Of a DNA stretch of 60,685 nucleotides, positions 1 through 10,156 are shown in pieces. The first letter of the stretch is position 1. Every line of letters starts with the position of its first letter. Origin of the DNA: CAZUVM01 sp964623885 (GTDB lineage: Bacteria > Verrucomicrobiota > Verrucomicrobiia > Limisphaerales > UBA8199); NCBI GenBank assembly GCA_964623885.1, contig CAZUVM010000072.1, positions 1-60,685 of the forward strand, written 5' to 3'. The translations under genes and the position numbers were made by a program. Under the pieces are notes generated by a model. The model was given only the letters and a program-made list of their open reading frames with translations. It did not search any database and was not told the origin of the DNA.

Positions 1-1
1 G

Positions 2-850
2 AGCTCGCATGTATGGCGTCAGGATCATAACGGGTTCTCCCACCAGGATCCGGGTTTCATCGATCATGTCGTGAACAAGAAAGCCGAGGTGGTTCGCGTC
101 TATTTGCCGCCCGACGCTAATTGCCTGCTCTCGGTGACCGACCATTGCCTGCGCAGCCGCAATTATATCAACCTGATCGTGGCCGGAAAACAACCGGCGC
201 CGGTGTGGCTGACCATGGATGAAGCGGTCAAACATTGCACCGCCGGCATCGGCATGTGGGAATGGGCCAGCAGCGACAAAGGGGGCGAGCCGGACGTCGT
301 GATGGCTTGCTGCGGCGATGTGCCCACGCTCGAGACCCTGGCCGCCGTGGACCTGCTGCGGCAGCATGTGCCGGAGTTGAAGGTGCGAGTCATCAACGTG
401 GTGAACCTGATGAAACTCCAACCCTCGAGCGAGCACCCGCATGGCCTGAACGATCTTGATTTCGACACGCTTTTTACCAAGGACAAACCGGTCGTGTTCG
501 CTTTTCACGGGTACCCGTGGCTCATCCATCGGCTGACCTATCGTCGAACCAACCATAAAAACCTCCATGTCCGGGGTTACAAAGAGGAAGGCACAACCAC
601 AACGCCCTTCGACATGGTGGTGCTCAACGAGCTCGACCGCTTTCACCTCGTGCAGGATGTAATCGATCGCCTGCCACAACTTGGGTCCCGCGCGGCCTAC
701 GCCAAACAGGCCATCCGCAACGCGCTGATTGACCACCGCCAATACATCAATGAGCGCGGCGAGGACCATCCGTTTGTGCTGAATTGGCGCTGGGGCCAAA
801 AAGCGGCCACGGCCGCCCGGCGCAGCTCGACGGAAGGTGACAACTTATGA
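2..850 (+). CDS. xfp: Phosphoketolase, C-terminal part (5' truncated by window edge)
   Basis: C-terminal end (about 282 residues) of a D-xylulose-5-phosphate/D-fructose-6-phosphate phosphoketolase, a cytosolic thiamine-diphosphate enzyme that splits ketose phosphates into acetyl phosphate plus glyceraldehyde-3-P or erythrose-4-P. The frame is open from the first bases, so the larger N-terminal part lies outside the window; full-length enzymes are about 790 aa. Visible family signatures are WRQDHNGFSHQDPGF at the start of the fragment, DANCLL, SEHPHGLND, FHGYPWLIHRL and the tail HPFVLNWRW. The stop TGA overlaps the pyruvate kinase ATG (ATGA), implying translational coupling. No acetate kinase is visible here; it could lie upstream. 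Identity is very likely; the exact substrate preference cannot be read. Confidence 0.93.
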   Translation, partial: SSHVWRQDHNGFSHQDPGFIDHVVNKKAEVVRVYLPPDANCLLSVTDHCLRSRNYINLIVAGKQPAPVWLTMDEAVKHCTAGIGMWEWASSDKGGEPDVVMACCGDVPTLETLAAVDLLRQHVPELKVRVINVVNLMKLQPSSEHPHGLNDLDFDTLFTKDKPVVFAFHGYPWLIHRLTYRRTNHKNLHVRGYKEEGTTTTPFDMVVLNELDRFHLVQDVIDRLPQLGSRAAYAKQAIRNALIDHRQYINERGEDHPFVLNWRWGQKAATAARRSSTEGDNL

Positions 851-2277
851 GTGCAGGCGGTCTGCCCGGCCACAAAACGAAAATCGTGGCCACTGTCGGT
901 CCGGCGTCGGAATCCCTCGAAGTTCTCGAACAGATGATCCGGGCCGGAATGAACGTCGCGCGCCTCAATTTTTCCCACGGCGATTTCGATCGGCACGGTA
1001 AAAACATCGCCAACATTCGCGCGGCGGCAAAGCGGGCCGGCCGGCAGGTGGCTATCATGGCCGATTTGTCCGGCCCGAAAATGCGTATCGGCAATCTGAC
1101 GGTCGAATCCATCCGTCTCAAGGCAGGAGACAAGTTCACCCTCACGACGGACGAAATCTCCGGCGACCAGCAGCGAGTCTCGGTCAGCTTCGCGCGCCTG
1201 CCGAAAGTGGTAAAAAAGGGAGACCTGCTTTCCCTAAATGACGGCTACATCCAACTGCAGGTGAATGGTGTTCGAGGCAACGATGTGATTTGCGAGGTTA
1301 AGGTCGGCGGCGAATTGCGCTCCCGCAAAGGATTGAATCTTCCCGGGATTGACCTCGGAATCGGCGCCTTTACCGACCGTGACCGCGAATGTCTCAAGTT
1401 CGCTCTCGAGCACGGCGTCGACGCAGTGAGCCAATCGTTTGTGGAAAACGCCGCCGACATTATTGCCGTGCGGCAGGCCGCGCGGGAATTGGGCCACAAC
1501 CCGTTTGTGATTGCGAAAATCGAGCGTTCGCGCGCGCTGGATCGGCTGGATGAAATCCTCGATGCCGCCGACGGCCTCATGATCGCCCGCGGCGATTTGG
1601 GTGTGGAAGTGCCCATCGAACGAATTGCCGTGGTCCAAAAGCAGATCATGCGCCGCGCCAATCAGCACGGCAAACCGGTCATCACCGCCACTCAGATGCT
1701 GGAATCGATGACGACCTATCGCTTGCCGACGCGGGCTGAAGCCACCGATGTATCCAACGCGATTCTCGACGGCACTGATTGTGTCATGTTGTCCGGAGAA
1801 TCAGCCATGGGCGCATTCCCAGTGGAAGCCGTAGCAATGCTGGCGCGCATCGCGGCCGAAGTGGAAGCGACCCGGAGCCAAGTGACTGTGAAGGATATGT
1901 TTGCCGGCGTGGATCTAACCGGCAAGGTCCTCCCCATGCACCTCATTCATGTGAGCGTCGAAGCAAGTCTCGAATACTTAAAACCCGCCGCGGTGTTTAC
2001 CTGCGCCGAGGACGGCACCTCGGCCCGGCGGCTCTCCGCTTTTCATCTGCCGGTTTGGATCGTGGCCATCTGCCCTCGTGCTAAAACCGCCAAGGATTTG
2101 CTTTTCTCTTCCGGCGTCACGCCAGTCCACCAGCCAAAGTCAGCCTCCTCGTGGAAAGTTTTTGTCAAGAATTGGGTTCGCGCCAACCGCCTCCCGGGCG
2201 CTTTCGCAATCTTCACTCAACCTCCCGTTCCAAACGCCACCGAAAGCAGCCATCGAATGGAAATAATGGAGTTATGA
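847..2277 (+). CDS. pyk: Pyruvate kinase
   Basis: Cytosolic pyruvate kinase (476 aa, normal length) making pyruvate and ATP from phosphoenolpyruvate and ADP. The N-terminal TIM-barrel strand KTKIVATVGPAS, substrate-binding ARLNFSHG (Arg39), catalytic Lys224 in FVIAKIE, metal-binding ARGDLGVE (about 247-254) and VITATQMLESM (from 278) are all present. The C-terminal allosteric domain is recognisable though diverged (TSARRLSAFHLPVWIVAICP). The start overlaps the phosphoketolase stop and the stop overlaps the lactate dehydrogenase start, each as ATGA, so the three genes are almost surely co-translated. It supplies pyruvate to the ldh and pflB products encoded downstream. Confidence 0.96.
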   Translation: MSAGGLPGHKTKIVATVGPASESLEVLEQMIRAGMNVARLNFSHGDFDRHGKNIANIRAAAKRAGRQVAIMADLSGPKMRIGNLTVESIRLKAGDKFTLTTDEISGDQQRVSVSFARLPKVVKKGDLLSLNDGYIQLQVNGVRGNDVICEVKVGGELRSRKGLNLPGIDLGIGAFTDRDRECLKFALEHGVDAVSQSFVENAADIIAVRQAARELGHNPFVIAKIERSRALDRLDEILDAADGLMIARGDLGVEVPIERIAVVQKQIMRRANQHGKPVITATQMLESMTTYRLPTRAEATDVSNAILDGTDCVMLSGESAMGAFPVEAVAMLARIAAEVEATRSQVTVKDMFAGVDLTGKVLPMHLIHVSVEASLEYLKPAAVFTCAEDGTSARRLSAFHLPVWIVAICPRAKTAKDLLFSSGVTPVHQPKSASSWKVFVKNWVRANRLPGAFAIFTQPPVPNATESSHRMEIMEL

Positions 2278-3224
2278 AAATCGGCATCGTTGGCTGTGGA
2301 ATGGTGGGCTCGACTTCGGCCTATGCTCTGGTCATGAGCGGGGTTGGCCGGGAAATTATTTTGGTCGATCTTAACCATGCCCGTGCCGAGGCAGAAGCGA
2401 ACGATATTTACCATGCGGTGCCTTTCGCGCATCCATTGACCATCCGAGCTGGCGACTATCCCGACCTCTCTGGCGCCTCGGTGGTGGTTATTGCGGGCGG
2501 GGTCGCACAAAAGCCGGGTGAAACCCGACTTCAACTGCTGCAACGCAATGCCGAGGTCTTTCGTCAAATCATCCCCTCCGTGTTGCGCAACACGCCACAC
2601 GCGGTGCTTCTGGTCGTGACCAATCCGGTGGACATCATGACGCATCTGGCAGCTCAGTTTGCCGCTGAATTTGGCGTTCCCCACACGCGCGTCATCGGCT
2701 CAGGCACGACGCTCGACTCGGCGCGCTTCCGCGCGCTGCTCGGACGCCATTTCGACGTCGATCCCCATCATGTGCACGGTTACGTCGTCGGCGAGCACGG
2801 CGATTCCGAAGTGCTGGCCTGGTCGCAAACCACCATTGCCGGGTTCAATCTCGACCAGTTTGCAAAGGTCCACGGCAAACCCCTTACCGAAAAAGATCGC
2901 CAGGCGATTGAAGAAAATGTCCGGCGGGCGGCTTACCACATCATTGCCGGCAAGGGCGCCACTTATTACGGCATCGGCAGCGCGGTAGCCAGGATCGTGG
3001 ACGTACTGCTTCACGACCAACGCGCCATCCTGACAATTTGCACGCGGATCATCGGCGTGCCCGGCTGTGAAGGCGTCACCCTGGCGTTGCCTCACATCGT
3101 TGGCGGCCAAGGCGCCATAGCAACCATGCGATTGCCCTTGAATGCAAGCGAGGAGGAAGCCCTCCGCCGCAGTGCCGCCGTTTTACGCGAAGCGATTGCG
3201 TCCGTGAAAATGAACCCGAAATGA
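2274..3224 (+). CDS. ldh: L-lactate dehydrogenase
   Basis: NAD-dependent L-lactate dehydrogenase (316 aa from the ATG at 2274), reducing pyruvate to L-lactate and regenerating NAD+. The Rossmann motif GIVGCGMVGS is at residues 3-12. Gln79 in AQKPGETR is the residue that favours lactate over malate (Arg in malate dehydrogenases). The catalytic His175 lies in GEHGDSE, and the substrate Arg is in DSARFR. The frame is open further upstream, but the ATG at 2274, forming ATGA with the pyk stop, begins exactly at the Rossmann strand, so it is preferred. The stop overlaps the glgP start by ATGA. The Gln specificity residue supports LDH over MDH. Confidence 0.95.
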   Translation: MKIGIVGCGMVGSTSAYALVMSGVGREIILVDLNHARAEAEANDIYHAVPFAHPLTIRAGDYPDLSGASVVVIAGGVAQKPGETRLQLLQRNAEVFRQIIPSVLRNTPHAVLLVVTNPVDIMTHLAAQFAAEFGVPHTRVIGSGTTLDSARFRALLGRHFDVDPHHVHGYVVGEHGDSEVLAWSQTTIAGFNLDQFAKVHGKPLTEKDRQAIEENVRRAAYHIIAGKGATYYGIGSAVARIVDVLLHDQRAILTICTRIIGVPGCEGVTLALPHIVGGQGAIATMRLPLNASEEEALRRSAAVLREAIASVKMNPK

Positions 3225-5704
3225 AAGCCGCCAAAGCAATTTCTCCAGCCGCCCTGCTCGCGCGTTTCAACTGCGGTCCCGTAAAATTCTCTGGGAGCGG
3301 TAACGCACTGTATGAACGCCATCTTGCTTTCGACCACGTGGTGTCGTCCAAAGAGGTTACTCCGCGGGACCAATTTGAAGCCGTGGCGCGGTCGGTCCGC
3401 GATCTCCTGTCGCAACGCTGGGTCATGACCGAACAGACATACCGCGAGAAAAATGTAAAACGGGTATACTACCTCTCTTTGGAGTTCCTCATGGGCCGTG
3501 CGTTGGCAAACAACCTTACCAACCTGATGCTCGAGCCTTTCTGGCAGAAATTCTGCAATGAGCAAAACATCGATCCTCTATCGATCCTCGAGGAGGAACC
3601 CGATGCCGGCCTGGGAAATGGAGGTTTGGGCAGGCTGGCGGCCTGTTTCCTGGATTCGATGGCGACGCTGGCGATTCCCGGCATGGGCTGCGGGTTGCGC
3701 TATGAATATGGCATCTTCAAACAAGCCGTGCGGAACGGCCGGCAACTCGAGCAGCCCGACCATTGGCTCGCTCGGCCCGACCCATGGGAGGTGGCGCGAC
3801 CTCACGAAACCGTCCAGGTCTCTCTGGGCTGCTCGTTCGATATTCGCGATGGCGCCCTCCGAGTAATCCGTGGCCGGCCCTCGACTCTTATTGGAGTTCC
3901 CTATGACCGGCCGGTTATTGGTTACGGCGCAAAAACAATTAACACGTTGCGTTTGTGGGCCGCGGCGGCCCCGGAGTATTTCGATTTTCAGCAGTTTAGT
4001 AGCGGCGATTTCGTTGGAGCGTTGGCTGAAACCCTCAGCGCTGAAACCCTCACTCGGGTGTTATACCCGGACGACTCAACCTCCGCCGGCCGTGGCTTGC
4101 GTTTGCTCCAGGAATATTTTTTGGTGGCGTGCACCCTGGCTGACGGCGTCCGTAGATTCCGCGCGGCGGGCAACGACTGGGCGGCCCTGCCGGAAAAGGT
4201 GGCGTTGCAACTCAATGATACCCATCCTGCCCTGGCCGTGCCGGAGTTGATGCGCATCCTCCTCGATGAGGCGAAGCTTGGATGGCATACGGCCTGGGAT
4301 CTCACTCGGCGAACCCTGGCATATACGAACCATACTTTGCTGCCGGAGGCGCTCGAGAAATGGCCGCTGCCGTGGTTTGAAACGTTGCTGCCGCGCCAAC
4401 TCGAAATCATCTACGAGATCAATCGCCGGTTCCTGGATGAGGTCCGGACTAAATATCGTAGTGACGATGCCCGGGTAGCCCGCGTAAGTCTGATCGAGGA
4501 AGGAGAGCCAAAAAAAGTGCGCATGGCCAATCTCGCCATTGTGGGTTCGCATAGTGTCAATGGCGTGGCTGCGATTCATACCGGGCTGTTGAAGAAGACA
4601 GTGGTCCCGGATTTTGCCGAAATTTTTCCCGAACGCTTCAACAACAAGACCAATGGCGTCACTCAACGCCGCTTTCTGCTCATGGCCAATCCGCCGCTGG
4701 CCGGTGTCATCTCCGAGGCCATTGGCGATGGGTGGATTACTGATCTGAATGAACTCCAAAAACTCAAGCGGCTGGCCGGAGATAAGGCTTTTTGTGCCGC
4801 AATTCGTCAGGCTAAACGCGAAGCCAAAGCCCGTTTTGCAGCCTGGCTCAAATCCGCGACGGGCCAGGGCGTCGACCCGGAAGCGATTTTCGATACGCAG
4901 ATCAAGCGTATCCATGAGTATAAGCGTCAACTCCTGAATGCGCTCCATATTGTAGTCCTTTACAACCGGCTCCGCGAGAACCCGAAATTAGACATGCCCG
5001 CGCGGGCGTTCTTTTTCGGCGGCAAAGCCGCTCCCGCCTACCAGTTCGCCAAGCTCGTCATTAAATTCATCAACAGTTTGGCCGACACGATCGCGGGCGA
5101 CCCGGCGGTGCGCGAGCGGCTCAAAGTGGTGTTTGTGCCCGATTACTGCGTTTCGATTGCCGAGCGCCTGATTCCGGCCAGTGATGTTTCAGAGCAAATC
5201 TCCACCGCTGGTTATGAAGCCAGCGGCACCAGTAATATGAAGTTTATGATGAACGGTGCGCTCACGATTGGCACACGCGATGGAGCGACCATTGAGATGG
5301 CTGAGGCCGCGGGAGAAGAGAACTTTTTCCTGTTCGGCCTGAGCGCCGAGGAAGTCGCCGAGTCCCGTTCGTTTTACGATCCGCACTGGCACTACGACCA
5401 TGATCCGGAAACACGTGCCGCGTTGGACCTCATCGCGGCCAACCAGTTCAGTCAACACGAGCCCGGTGTGTTCCAACCCATTCTCGACGCCTTGTTGCGC
5501 CAGGGGGATCATTACCTGCACCTCGCCGACCTGACCAGCTATAGCGGCGCTCAGGCGCGGTTGGGCGCGCTCTATGCCGATCCGGATGCCTGGTCGCGTA
5601 AAGCGGTGCTGAACATCGCCGCCTCCGGCAATTTCTCCAGCGACCGCACCATCGCCCAATATGCAAAGGAGATCTGGCAAACCCCACCCTGCCCCCTCGA
5701 TTAA
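3221..5704 (+). CDS. glgP: Glycogen/starch/alpha-glucan phosphorylase
   Basis: GT35 phosphorylase (827 aa, typical length) that releases glucose-1-phosphate from glycogen ends. N-terminal landmarks are YYLSLEFLMGRAL and DAGLGNGGLGRLAACFLDSMATL; the PLP-binding Lys674 lies in EASGTSNMKFMMNG. QLNDTHPALAVPELMR, KTNGVTQRRFL and IKRIHEYKRQLLN are also conserved. It starts inside the ldh stop (ATGA) and is followed 14 bp later by the debranching enzyme. Placed between lactate dehydrogenase and glgX, it would feed stored glycogen into glycolysis. The N-terminal allosteric region of animal enzymes is absent, as usual for bacteria. Confidence 0.96.
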   Translation: MKAAKAISPAALLARFNCGPVKFSGSGNALYERHLAFDHVVSSKEVTPRDQFEAVARSVRDLLSQRWVMTEQTYREKNVKRVYYLSLEFLMGRALANNLTNLMLEPFWQKFCNEQNIDPLSILEEEPDAGLGNGGLGRLAACFLDSMATLAIPGMGCGLRYEYGIFKQAVRNGRQLEQPDHWLARPDPWEVARPHETVQVSLGCSFDIRDGALRVIRGRPSTLIGVPYDRPVIGYGAKTINTLRLWAAAAPEYFDFQQFSSGDFVGALAETLSAETLTRVLYPDDSTSAGRGLRLLQEYFLVACTLADGVRRFRAAGNDWAALPEKVALQLNDTHPALAVPELMRILLDEAKLGWHTAWDLTRRTLAYTNHTLLPEALEKWPLPWFETLLPRQLEIIYEINRRFLDEVRTKYRSDDARVARVSLIEEGEPKKVRMANLAIVGSHSVNGVAAIHTGLLKKTVVPDFAEIFPERFNNKTNGVTQRRFLLMANPPLAGVISEAIGDGWITDLNELQKLKRLAGDKAFCAAIRQAKREAKARFAAWLKSATGQGVDPEAIFDTQIKRIHEYKRQLLNALHIVVLYNRLRENPKLDMPARAFFFGGKAAPAYQFAKLVIKFINSLADTIAGDPAVRERLKVVFVPDYCVSIAERLIPASDVSEQISTAGYEASGTSNMKFMMNGALTIGTRDGATIEMAEAAGEENFFLFGLSAEEVAESRSFYDPHWHYDHDPETRAALDLIAANQFSQHEPGVFQPILDALLRQGDHYLHLADLTSYSGAQARLGALYADPDAWSRKAVLNIAASGNFSSDRTIAQYAKEIWQTPPCPLD

Positions 5705-5718
5705 CCAACTAAACCCCG

Positions 5719-7866
5719 ATGAGCCTTACTGGTTATTTGCGCACTGTGGAATCCTGGGAGCGGGCGGAGGGCGCTCCTGCTCCGCTCGGCGCGAGCTGGG
5801 TCGACTCCGAGCGTGCCTGGAATTTCGCGCTTTTTTCCCGCCACGCATCCGTGGTCACATTGCTGCTTTACTCAGAGCAGAATCTCGAAACGCCGGTTTT
5901 TCAGTTTGTCTGCGATCCCATCAAAAACAAAACCGGTCCCATTTGGCACTGTTTCGTTGCGGAATCCTCGGCTCCAGGGGCCCGATTCTACGCATACCAC
6001 GTTGATGGCCCTCGCGAGCCGGCCTATGGCCACCGATTCGATCCCGAAAAAGTCCTGCTCGATCCCTTCGCTTCGGCGGTACATTTCCCGAAGGAGTTTT
6101 CCCGCCAGGCTGCCTGCCGCCCAGGCTCCAATGACGGACAGGCACCCTTGGGCGTTTTGCCCAATGCAAGTGAGGCCTTTGATTGGGGTGATACAAAACC
6201 GCCGCGCCACGAGCACGACACCATCGTGTATGAACTCCACGTGAAGGGATTCACGGCCCGACCCAATTCCGGAGTCGCTGCCGAGAGACGCGGAACCTTC
6301 CTTGGATTGACCGAGAAGATCCCCTACCTGAAAGAACTTGGGGTAACTGTGGTGGAACTGCTGCCCGTCCAGCAGTTCGATCCGCAAGAAGGAAATTACT
6401 GGGGCTATATGACCCTGAATTTCTTTGCGCCGCATCAGAGCTATGGCGTGCGCAACGCCGCGCGCGAGTTTCAGGAGATGGTCCGCGCGTTCCATCAGGC
6501 CGGCATCGAAGTGTGGCTGGACGTGGTCTATAACCATACCGCCGAGGGAGACCAGAGCGGGCCAACCTATTCCATGCGCGGAGTCGATAACAGCAGCTAT
6601 TACCTGGTGCAACCCGACGGGAACTATCGCAACGACAGCGGTTGCGGCAACACAACCCGGTGCGCACACCCCGTCACCCGCGGCTTGGTGCTGCGCAGTT
6701 TGCGGCACTGGGCCGGCGAGATGGGTGTGGATGGTTTCCGTTTCGATCTGGCCTCGGTTTTTGCGCGCGACGCCCAAGGCAATATCGATATGGGATTTCC
6801 TGCGCTGATTCACGAGATTGGCGTTATGGCGGCGCAAATGGACGTGAGGCTCGTTGCGGAGGCTTGGGATATCGGTGCGTACCTGCTCGGGCGAAGCTTT
6901 CCCGGGCTGACCTGGCGGCAATGGAATGGCCAGTTCCGCGATGACCTGCGCGCGTTTGTCAAGGGCGACACCGCAAAGGTCGGCCCCTTGATGGCGCGTA
7001 TATACGGCAGTGACGATCTTTTTCCCGACCGGCCGCCGGACGTCTATCATCCCTACCAGAGCGTCAATTTCCTGACCGCGCATGACGGCTTCTGCCTTTA
7101 CGACCTGGTTGCCTACGATCGCAAGCACAATGAGGCCAATGGCCACAACAACAGCGATGGCTGCGACAACAACCTGAGCTGGAATTGCGGCTGGGAAGGC
7201 GATGACCAGGCGCCGCCGGAAGTGCTGGCTCTGCGCCGACGCCAGGTAAAGAACCTCTTTGCCTTGCTGATGCTGGCCAACGGCACACCCATGTTTTGCG
7301 CCGGGGACGAGTTTCTGAACACGCAGCGCGGCAACAACAATCCCTACAATCAGGATAATGAAACCACCTGGCTCGATTGGGATAGACTGCGCCGGAACGG
7401 CGACATGTTTCGCTTTTTCAAGCAGATGATCGCGTTCCGAAAATCGCGGCGAATGCTGGGGCGGAGCCGGTTCTGGCGAGAAGACTTGCAGTGGTACGGA
7501 GCGGACGGAGCACCGGATCTTTCAACCGAGTCACGCAGCCTCGCGTGGCGTTTGCGCGGTGCTCAATTCGATGAAGCGGACCTTTACGTCATGATCAATG
7601 CCCACGAACAGGCAATGCATTTTCGAATTCAGGAAGGGAATCCAGACCAATGGTTGCGCGTGGTCGATACCGCTCTCGCTTCGCCGCAGGACGTTGCGAT
7701 CCCTGGTGAGGAACAACCGCTTGCGACGCTGGATTATGAAGTCGGCGCGCGTTCAGTGGTGGTGCTCACGCGTGGCTCCAGTGACACTGCGACACAGCAC
7801 CTGCCTTCCCCCGAAAAAAATCCCAAGCGCAGACGTCGCCGCCAAACACCCGTTCCAGCCATCTAA
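5719..7866 (+). CDS. glgX: Glycogen debranching enzyme (GlgX/TreX-type isoamylase, GH13)
   Basis: GH13 debranching enzyme (715 aa) hydrolysing alpha-1,6 branches of phosphorylase limit dextrin. An N-terminal CBM48-like beta-domain (ERAWNFALFSRHASVVTLLLY) is followed by the barrel. The catalytic motifs are intact: DVVYNHTAEGDQ, GFRFDLAS with nucleophile Asp343, AEAWDIG with acid/base Glu381, and TAHDGF with Asp456. NTQRGNNNPYNQDNETTWLDW is typical of GlgX/TreX. The C-terminus ends in a short basic tail (KRRRRR). It is 14 bp behind glgP and 21 bp ahead of pflB, in the same operon. Specificity between GlgX and isoamylase is inferred from context with glgP. Confidence 0.93.
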   Translation: MSLTGYLRTVESWERAEGAPAPLGASWVDSERAWNFALFSRHASVVTLLLYSEQNLETPVFQFVCDPIKNKTGPIWHCFVAESSAPGARFYAYHVDGPREPAYGHRFDPEKVLLDPFASAVHFPKEFSRQAACRPGSNDGQAPLGVLPNASEAFDWGDTKPPRHEHDTIVYELHVKGFTARPNSGVAAERRGTFLGLTEKIPYLKELGVTVVELLPVQQFDPQEGNYWGYMTLNFFAPHQSYGVRNAAREFQEMVRAFHQAGIEVWLDVVYNHTAEGDQSGPTYSMRGVDNSSYYLVQPDGNYRNDSGCGNTTRCAHPVTRGLVLRSLRHWAGEMGVDGFRFDLASVFARDAQGNIDMGFPALIHEIGVMAAQMDVRLVAEAWDIGAYLLGRSFPGLTWRQWNGQFRDDLRAFVKGDTAKVGPLMARIYGSDDLFPDRPPDVYHPYQSVNFLTAHDGFCLYDLVAYDRKHNEANGHNNSDGCDNNLSWNCGWEGDDQAPPEVLALRRRQVKNLFALLMLANGTPMFCAGDEFLNTQRGNNNPYNQDNETTWLDWDRLRRNGDMFRFFKQMIAFRKSRRMLGRSRFWREDLQWYGADGAPDLSTESRSLAWRLRGAQFDEADLYVMINAHEQAMHFRIQEGNPDQWLRVVDTALASPQDVAIPGEEQPLATLDYEVGARSVVVLTRGSSDTATQHLPSPEKNPKRRRRRQTPVPAI

Positions 7867-7887
7867 CTGAGACCAGTCGATTGACCT

Positions 7888-10152
7888 ATGCTTACTTCTG
7901 AACTCGAACCAAAAACAGAGACAAAAACTCCCAATCCTTGGCGCGGCTTCAAGCCCGGACTTTGGCAGCGCGATATCAACGTGCGCTGGTTCCTCCAGCA
8001 AAACTACACGCCCTACGATGGCGACGGAGCCTTCCTTGCTCCCGCAACCAAACGCACCAAAGGCATTTGGCGCAAGCTCGAAGAGCTCTTCGTCCAGGAA
8101 CGTAAGAAAGGTGTGCTCGACGTTTCGCAGGTGCCCAGTTCCATCACCGCCCACCCGCCTGGCTACATCGATCGCGAAAACGAAGTCATCGTCGGACTCC
8201 AAACCGATGCTCCGCTTAAACGCGCGGTTATGCCCAATGGCGGTCTGCGCATGGTCCTCAGCTCGTTAAAGGCATACAATTTTGAGGCGGATCCCCGCCT
8301 GGTTGAGACCTTCAGTAAATATCGCAAGACCCATAACGACGGTGTCTTCGATGCCTACACTGCCGACATTCGCAAATGCCGGAGCTCCCATATTCTAACC
8401 GGCCTGCCGGATGCCTATGGCCGGGGCCGCATCATCGGCGATTACCGGCGAGTCCCGCTGTACGGTGTCACGCGCTTGATCCAGCAAAAAGAAAAGGAAA
8501 AGGCGGCGCTCGACTCCGTCATGTCCACCGAGGACATCATTCGCGACCGCGAAGAATTGAGCGAACAGATCCGCGCCTTGCAGGAGCTGCTCTCGATGGC
8601 GAAGAACTATGGCTTCGACATTTCCGCTCCCGCGCGAACCGCCAAAGAAGCCGTGCAATGGCTCTACTTCGGTTACCTGGCCGCCGTCAAAGAGCAGAAC
8701 GGCGCCGCGATGTCCCTGGGCCGCACCTCCACCTTCCTCGACATCTACTTCGAGCGCGATCTGGTCGAGGGTACGCTAACTGAGGATCAGGCCCAGGAGA
8801 TTGTTGATGATTTTGTCATCAAGCTGCGCATCGTCCGTTTTCTGCGCACGCCGGAATACGACGACTTGTTCGCAGGCGACCCGACCTGGGTGACGGAATC
8901 CATCGGCGGAATGGGCGACGATGGACGTCCCTTGGTCACTAAAACGAGTTTCCGTTTCCTCCATACGCTCTACAACCTTGGCCCGGCCCCCGAACCCAAT
9001 CTCACGATCTGGTACAGCCCGCGGTTGCCGGAGAATTTCCGCAAGTTCGCCGCCAAGGTCGCCATTGACACCAGCGCGCTGCAATTCGAGAGCGATTCCC
9101 TGATGCGCAGCGCCTGGGGTGACGATGGCGCGATCGCCTGCTGCGTTTCCCCCATGCTCATGGGCAAGCAGATGCAGTTTTTCGGCGCGCGCGCCAACCT
9201 CGCCAAATGCCTTCTCTATGCCATCAACGGCGGCCGCGATGAGCTCACCGGCAAACAGATCGGACCGGCTGTTGATCCGGTCAAAGGCGACTACCTCGAA
9301 TTCGACGACGTCACCGCGAAGTTCGAGCGCATGATGGAGTGGCTTGCCGACGTGTATGTGAATGCGATGAACATCATCCATTACATGCACGACAAGTATT
9401 CTTACGAACGCATCGAGATGGCCCTGCACGATTACGCCCCCGTTCGGACGATGGCCTTCGGCGTCGCCGGGCTTTCGGTTGTTGCTGACAGTCTGTCGGC
9501 CATTCGGCACGCGCGCGTGAAGGTCACTCGCGATGAAACCGGGCTCATCACCGATTATCAAACCGAAGGGGATTTTCCGAAGTTCGGCAACAACGACAAT
9601 CGCGTGGATCAAATGGCGGGCGCGGTGGTCTCGATGTTCATGAGCAAGTTGCGGAAGCATCCCACCTATCGCCATGCCATCCATACTCAGTCTGTCCTGA
9701 CCATCACCTCGAACGTGGTCTACGGCAAAGGCACCGGGAACACGCCCGATGGCCGCCGCAAAGGCGAGCCTTTCGCGCCCGGCGCCAATCCCATGCACGG
9801 CCGCGATTCCCACGGCATCCTGGCCTCCGCCGCGTCCGTCTCCAAGATTCCCTATCGCGACGCCGCCGATGGAATTTCTCTCACCACTACGATGGTGCCG
9901 GAAGGACTCGGCCGCACCTCAGAGGATCAGGTCGCGAATCTCGTGGGCATCATGGATTCATTCTTCGGCGACACTGGCTACCACCTCAATGTAAACGTCC
10001 TCAACCGCGCGATGCTGCTCGATGCTATGGACCATCCAGAGAAATATCCCTCGCTCACTATTCGCGTCTCCGGTTACGCGGTGAATTTCATCCGGCTAAC
10101 CCGCGAGCAGCAAATGGACGTCATCAACCGCACTTTCCACGGCGCCAGTTGA
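7888..10152 (+). CDS. pflB: Formate C-acetyltransferase (pyruvate formate-lyase)
   Basis: Glycyl-radical pyruvate formate-lyase (754 aa), converting pyruvate and CoA to acetyl-CoA and formate under anoxic conditions. The adjacent catalytic cysteines Cys418-Cys419 lie in ACCVSPMLMG, the same spacing as in the E. coli enzyme, which separates PFL from glycerol or choline lyases that have a single Cys followed by other residues. The radical Gly729 is in RVSGYAVNF near the C-terminus. Its activase follows 4 bp downstream. The enzyme is oxygen sensitive, so the operon implies at least temporary fermentation. Confidence 0.96.
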   Translation: MLTSELEPKTETKTPNPWRGFKPGLWQRDINVRWFLQQNYTPYDGDGAFLAPATKRTKGIWRKLEELFVQERKKGVLDVSQVPSSITAHPPGYIDRENEVIVGLQTDAPLKRAVMPNGGLRMVLSSLKAYNFEADPRLVETFSKYRKTHNDGVFDAYTADIRKCRSSHILTGLPDAYGRGRIIGDYRRVPLYGVTRLIQQKEKEKAALDSVMSTEDIIRDREELSEQIRALQELLSMAKNYGFDISAPARTAKEAVQWLYFGYLAAVKEQNGAAMSLGRTSTFLDIYFERDLVEGTLTEDQAQEIVDDFVIKLRIVRFLRTPEYDDLFAGDPTWVTESIGGMGDDGRPLVTKTSFRFLHTLYNLGPAPEPNLTIWYSPRLPENFRKFAAKVAIDTSALQFESDSLMRSAWGDDGAIACCVSPMLMGKQMQFFGARANLAKCLLYAINGGRDELTGKQIGPAVDPVKGDYLEFDDVTAKFERMMEWLADVYVNAMNIIHYMHDKYSYERIEMALHDYAPVRTMAFGVAGLSVVADSLSAIRHARVKVTRDETGLITDYQTEGDFPKFGNNDNRVDQMAGAVVSMFMSKLRKHPTYRHAIHTQSVLTITSNVVYGKGTGNTPDGRRKGEPFAPGANPMHGRDSHGILASAASVSKIPYRDAADGISLTTTMVPEGLGRTSEDQVANLVGIMDSFFGDTGYHLNVNVLNRAMLLDAMDHPEKYPSLTIRVSGYAVNFIRLTREQQMDVINRTFHGAS

Positions 10153-10156
10153 GTCT

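Noticed and set aside
5872..7146. 424-codon frame antisense to glgX
   Set aside because: Shadow of a gene with all GH13 catalytic residues.
8776..9813. 345-codon frame antisense to pflB
   Set aside because: Same shadow effect; the opposite strand has the complete PFL motifs.
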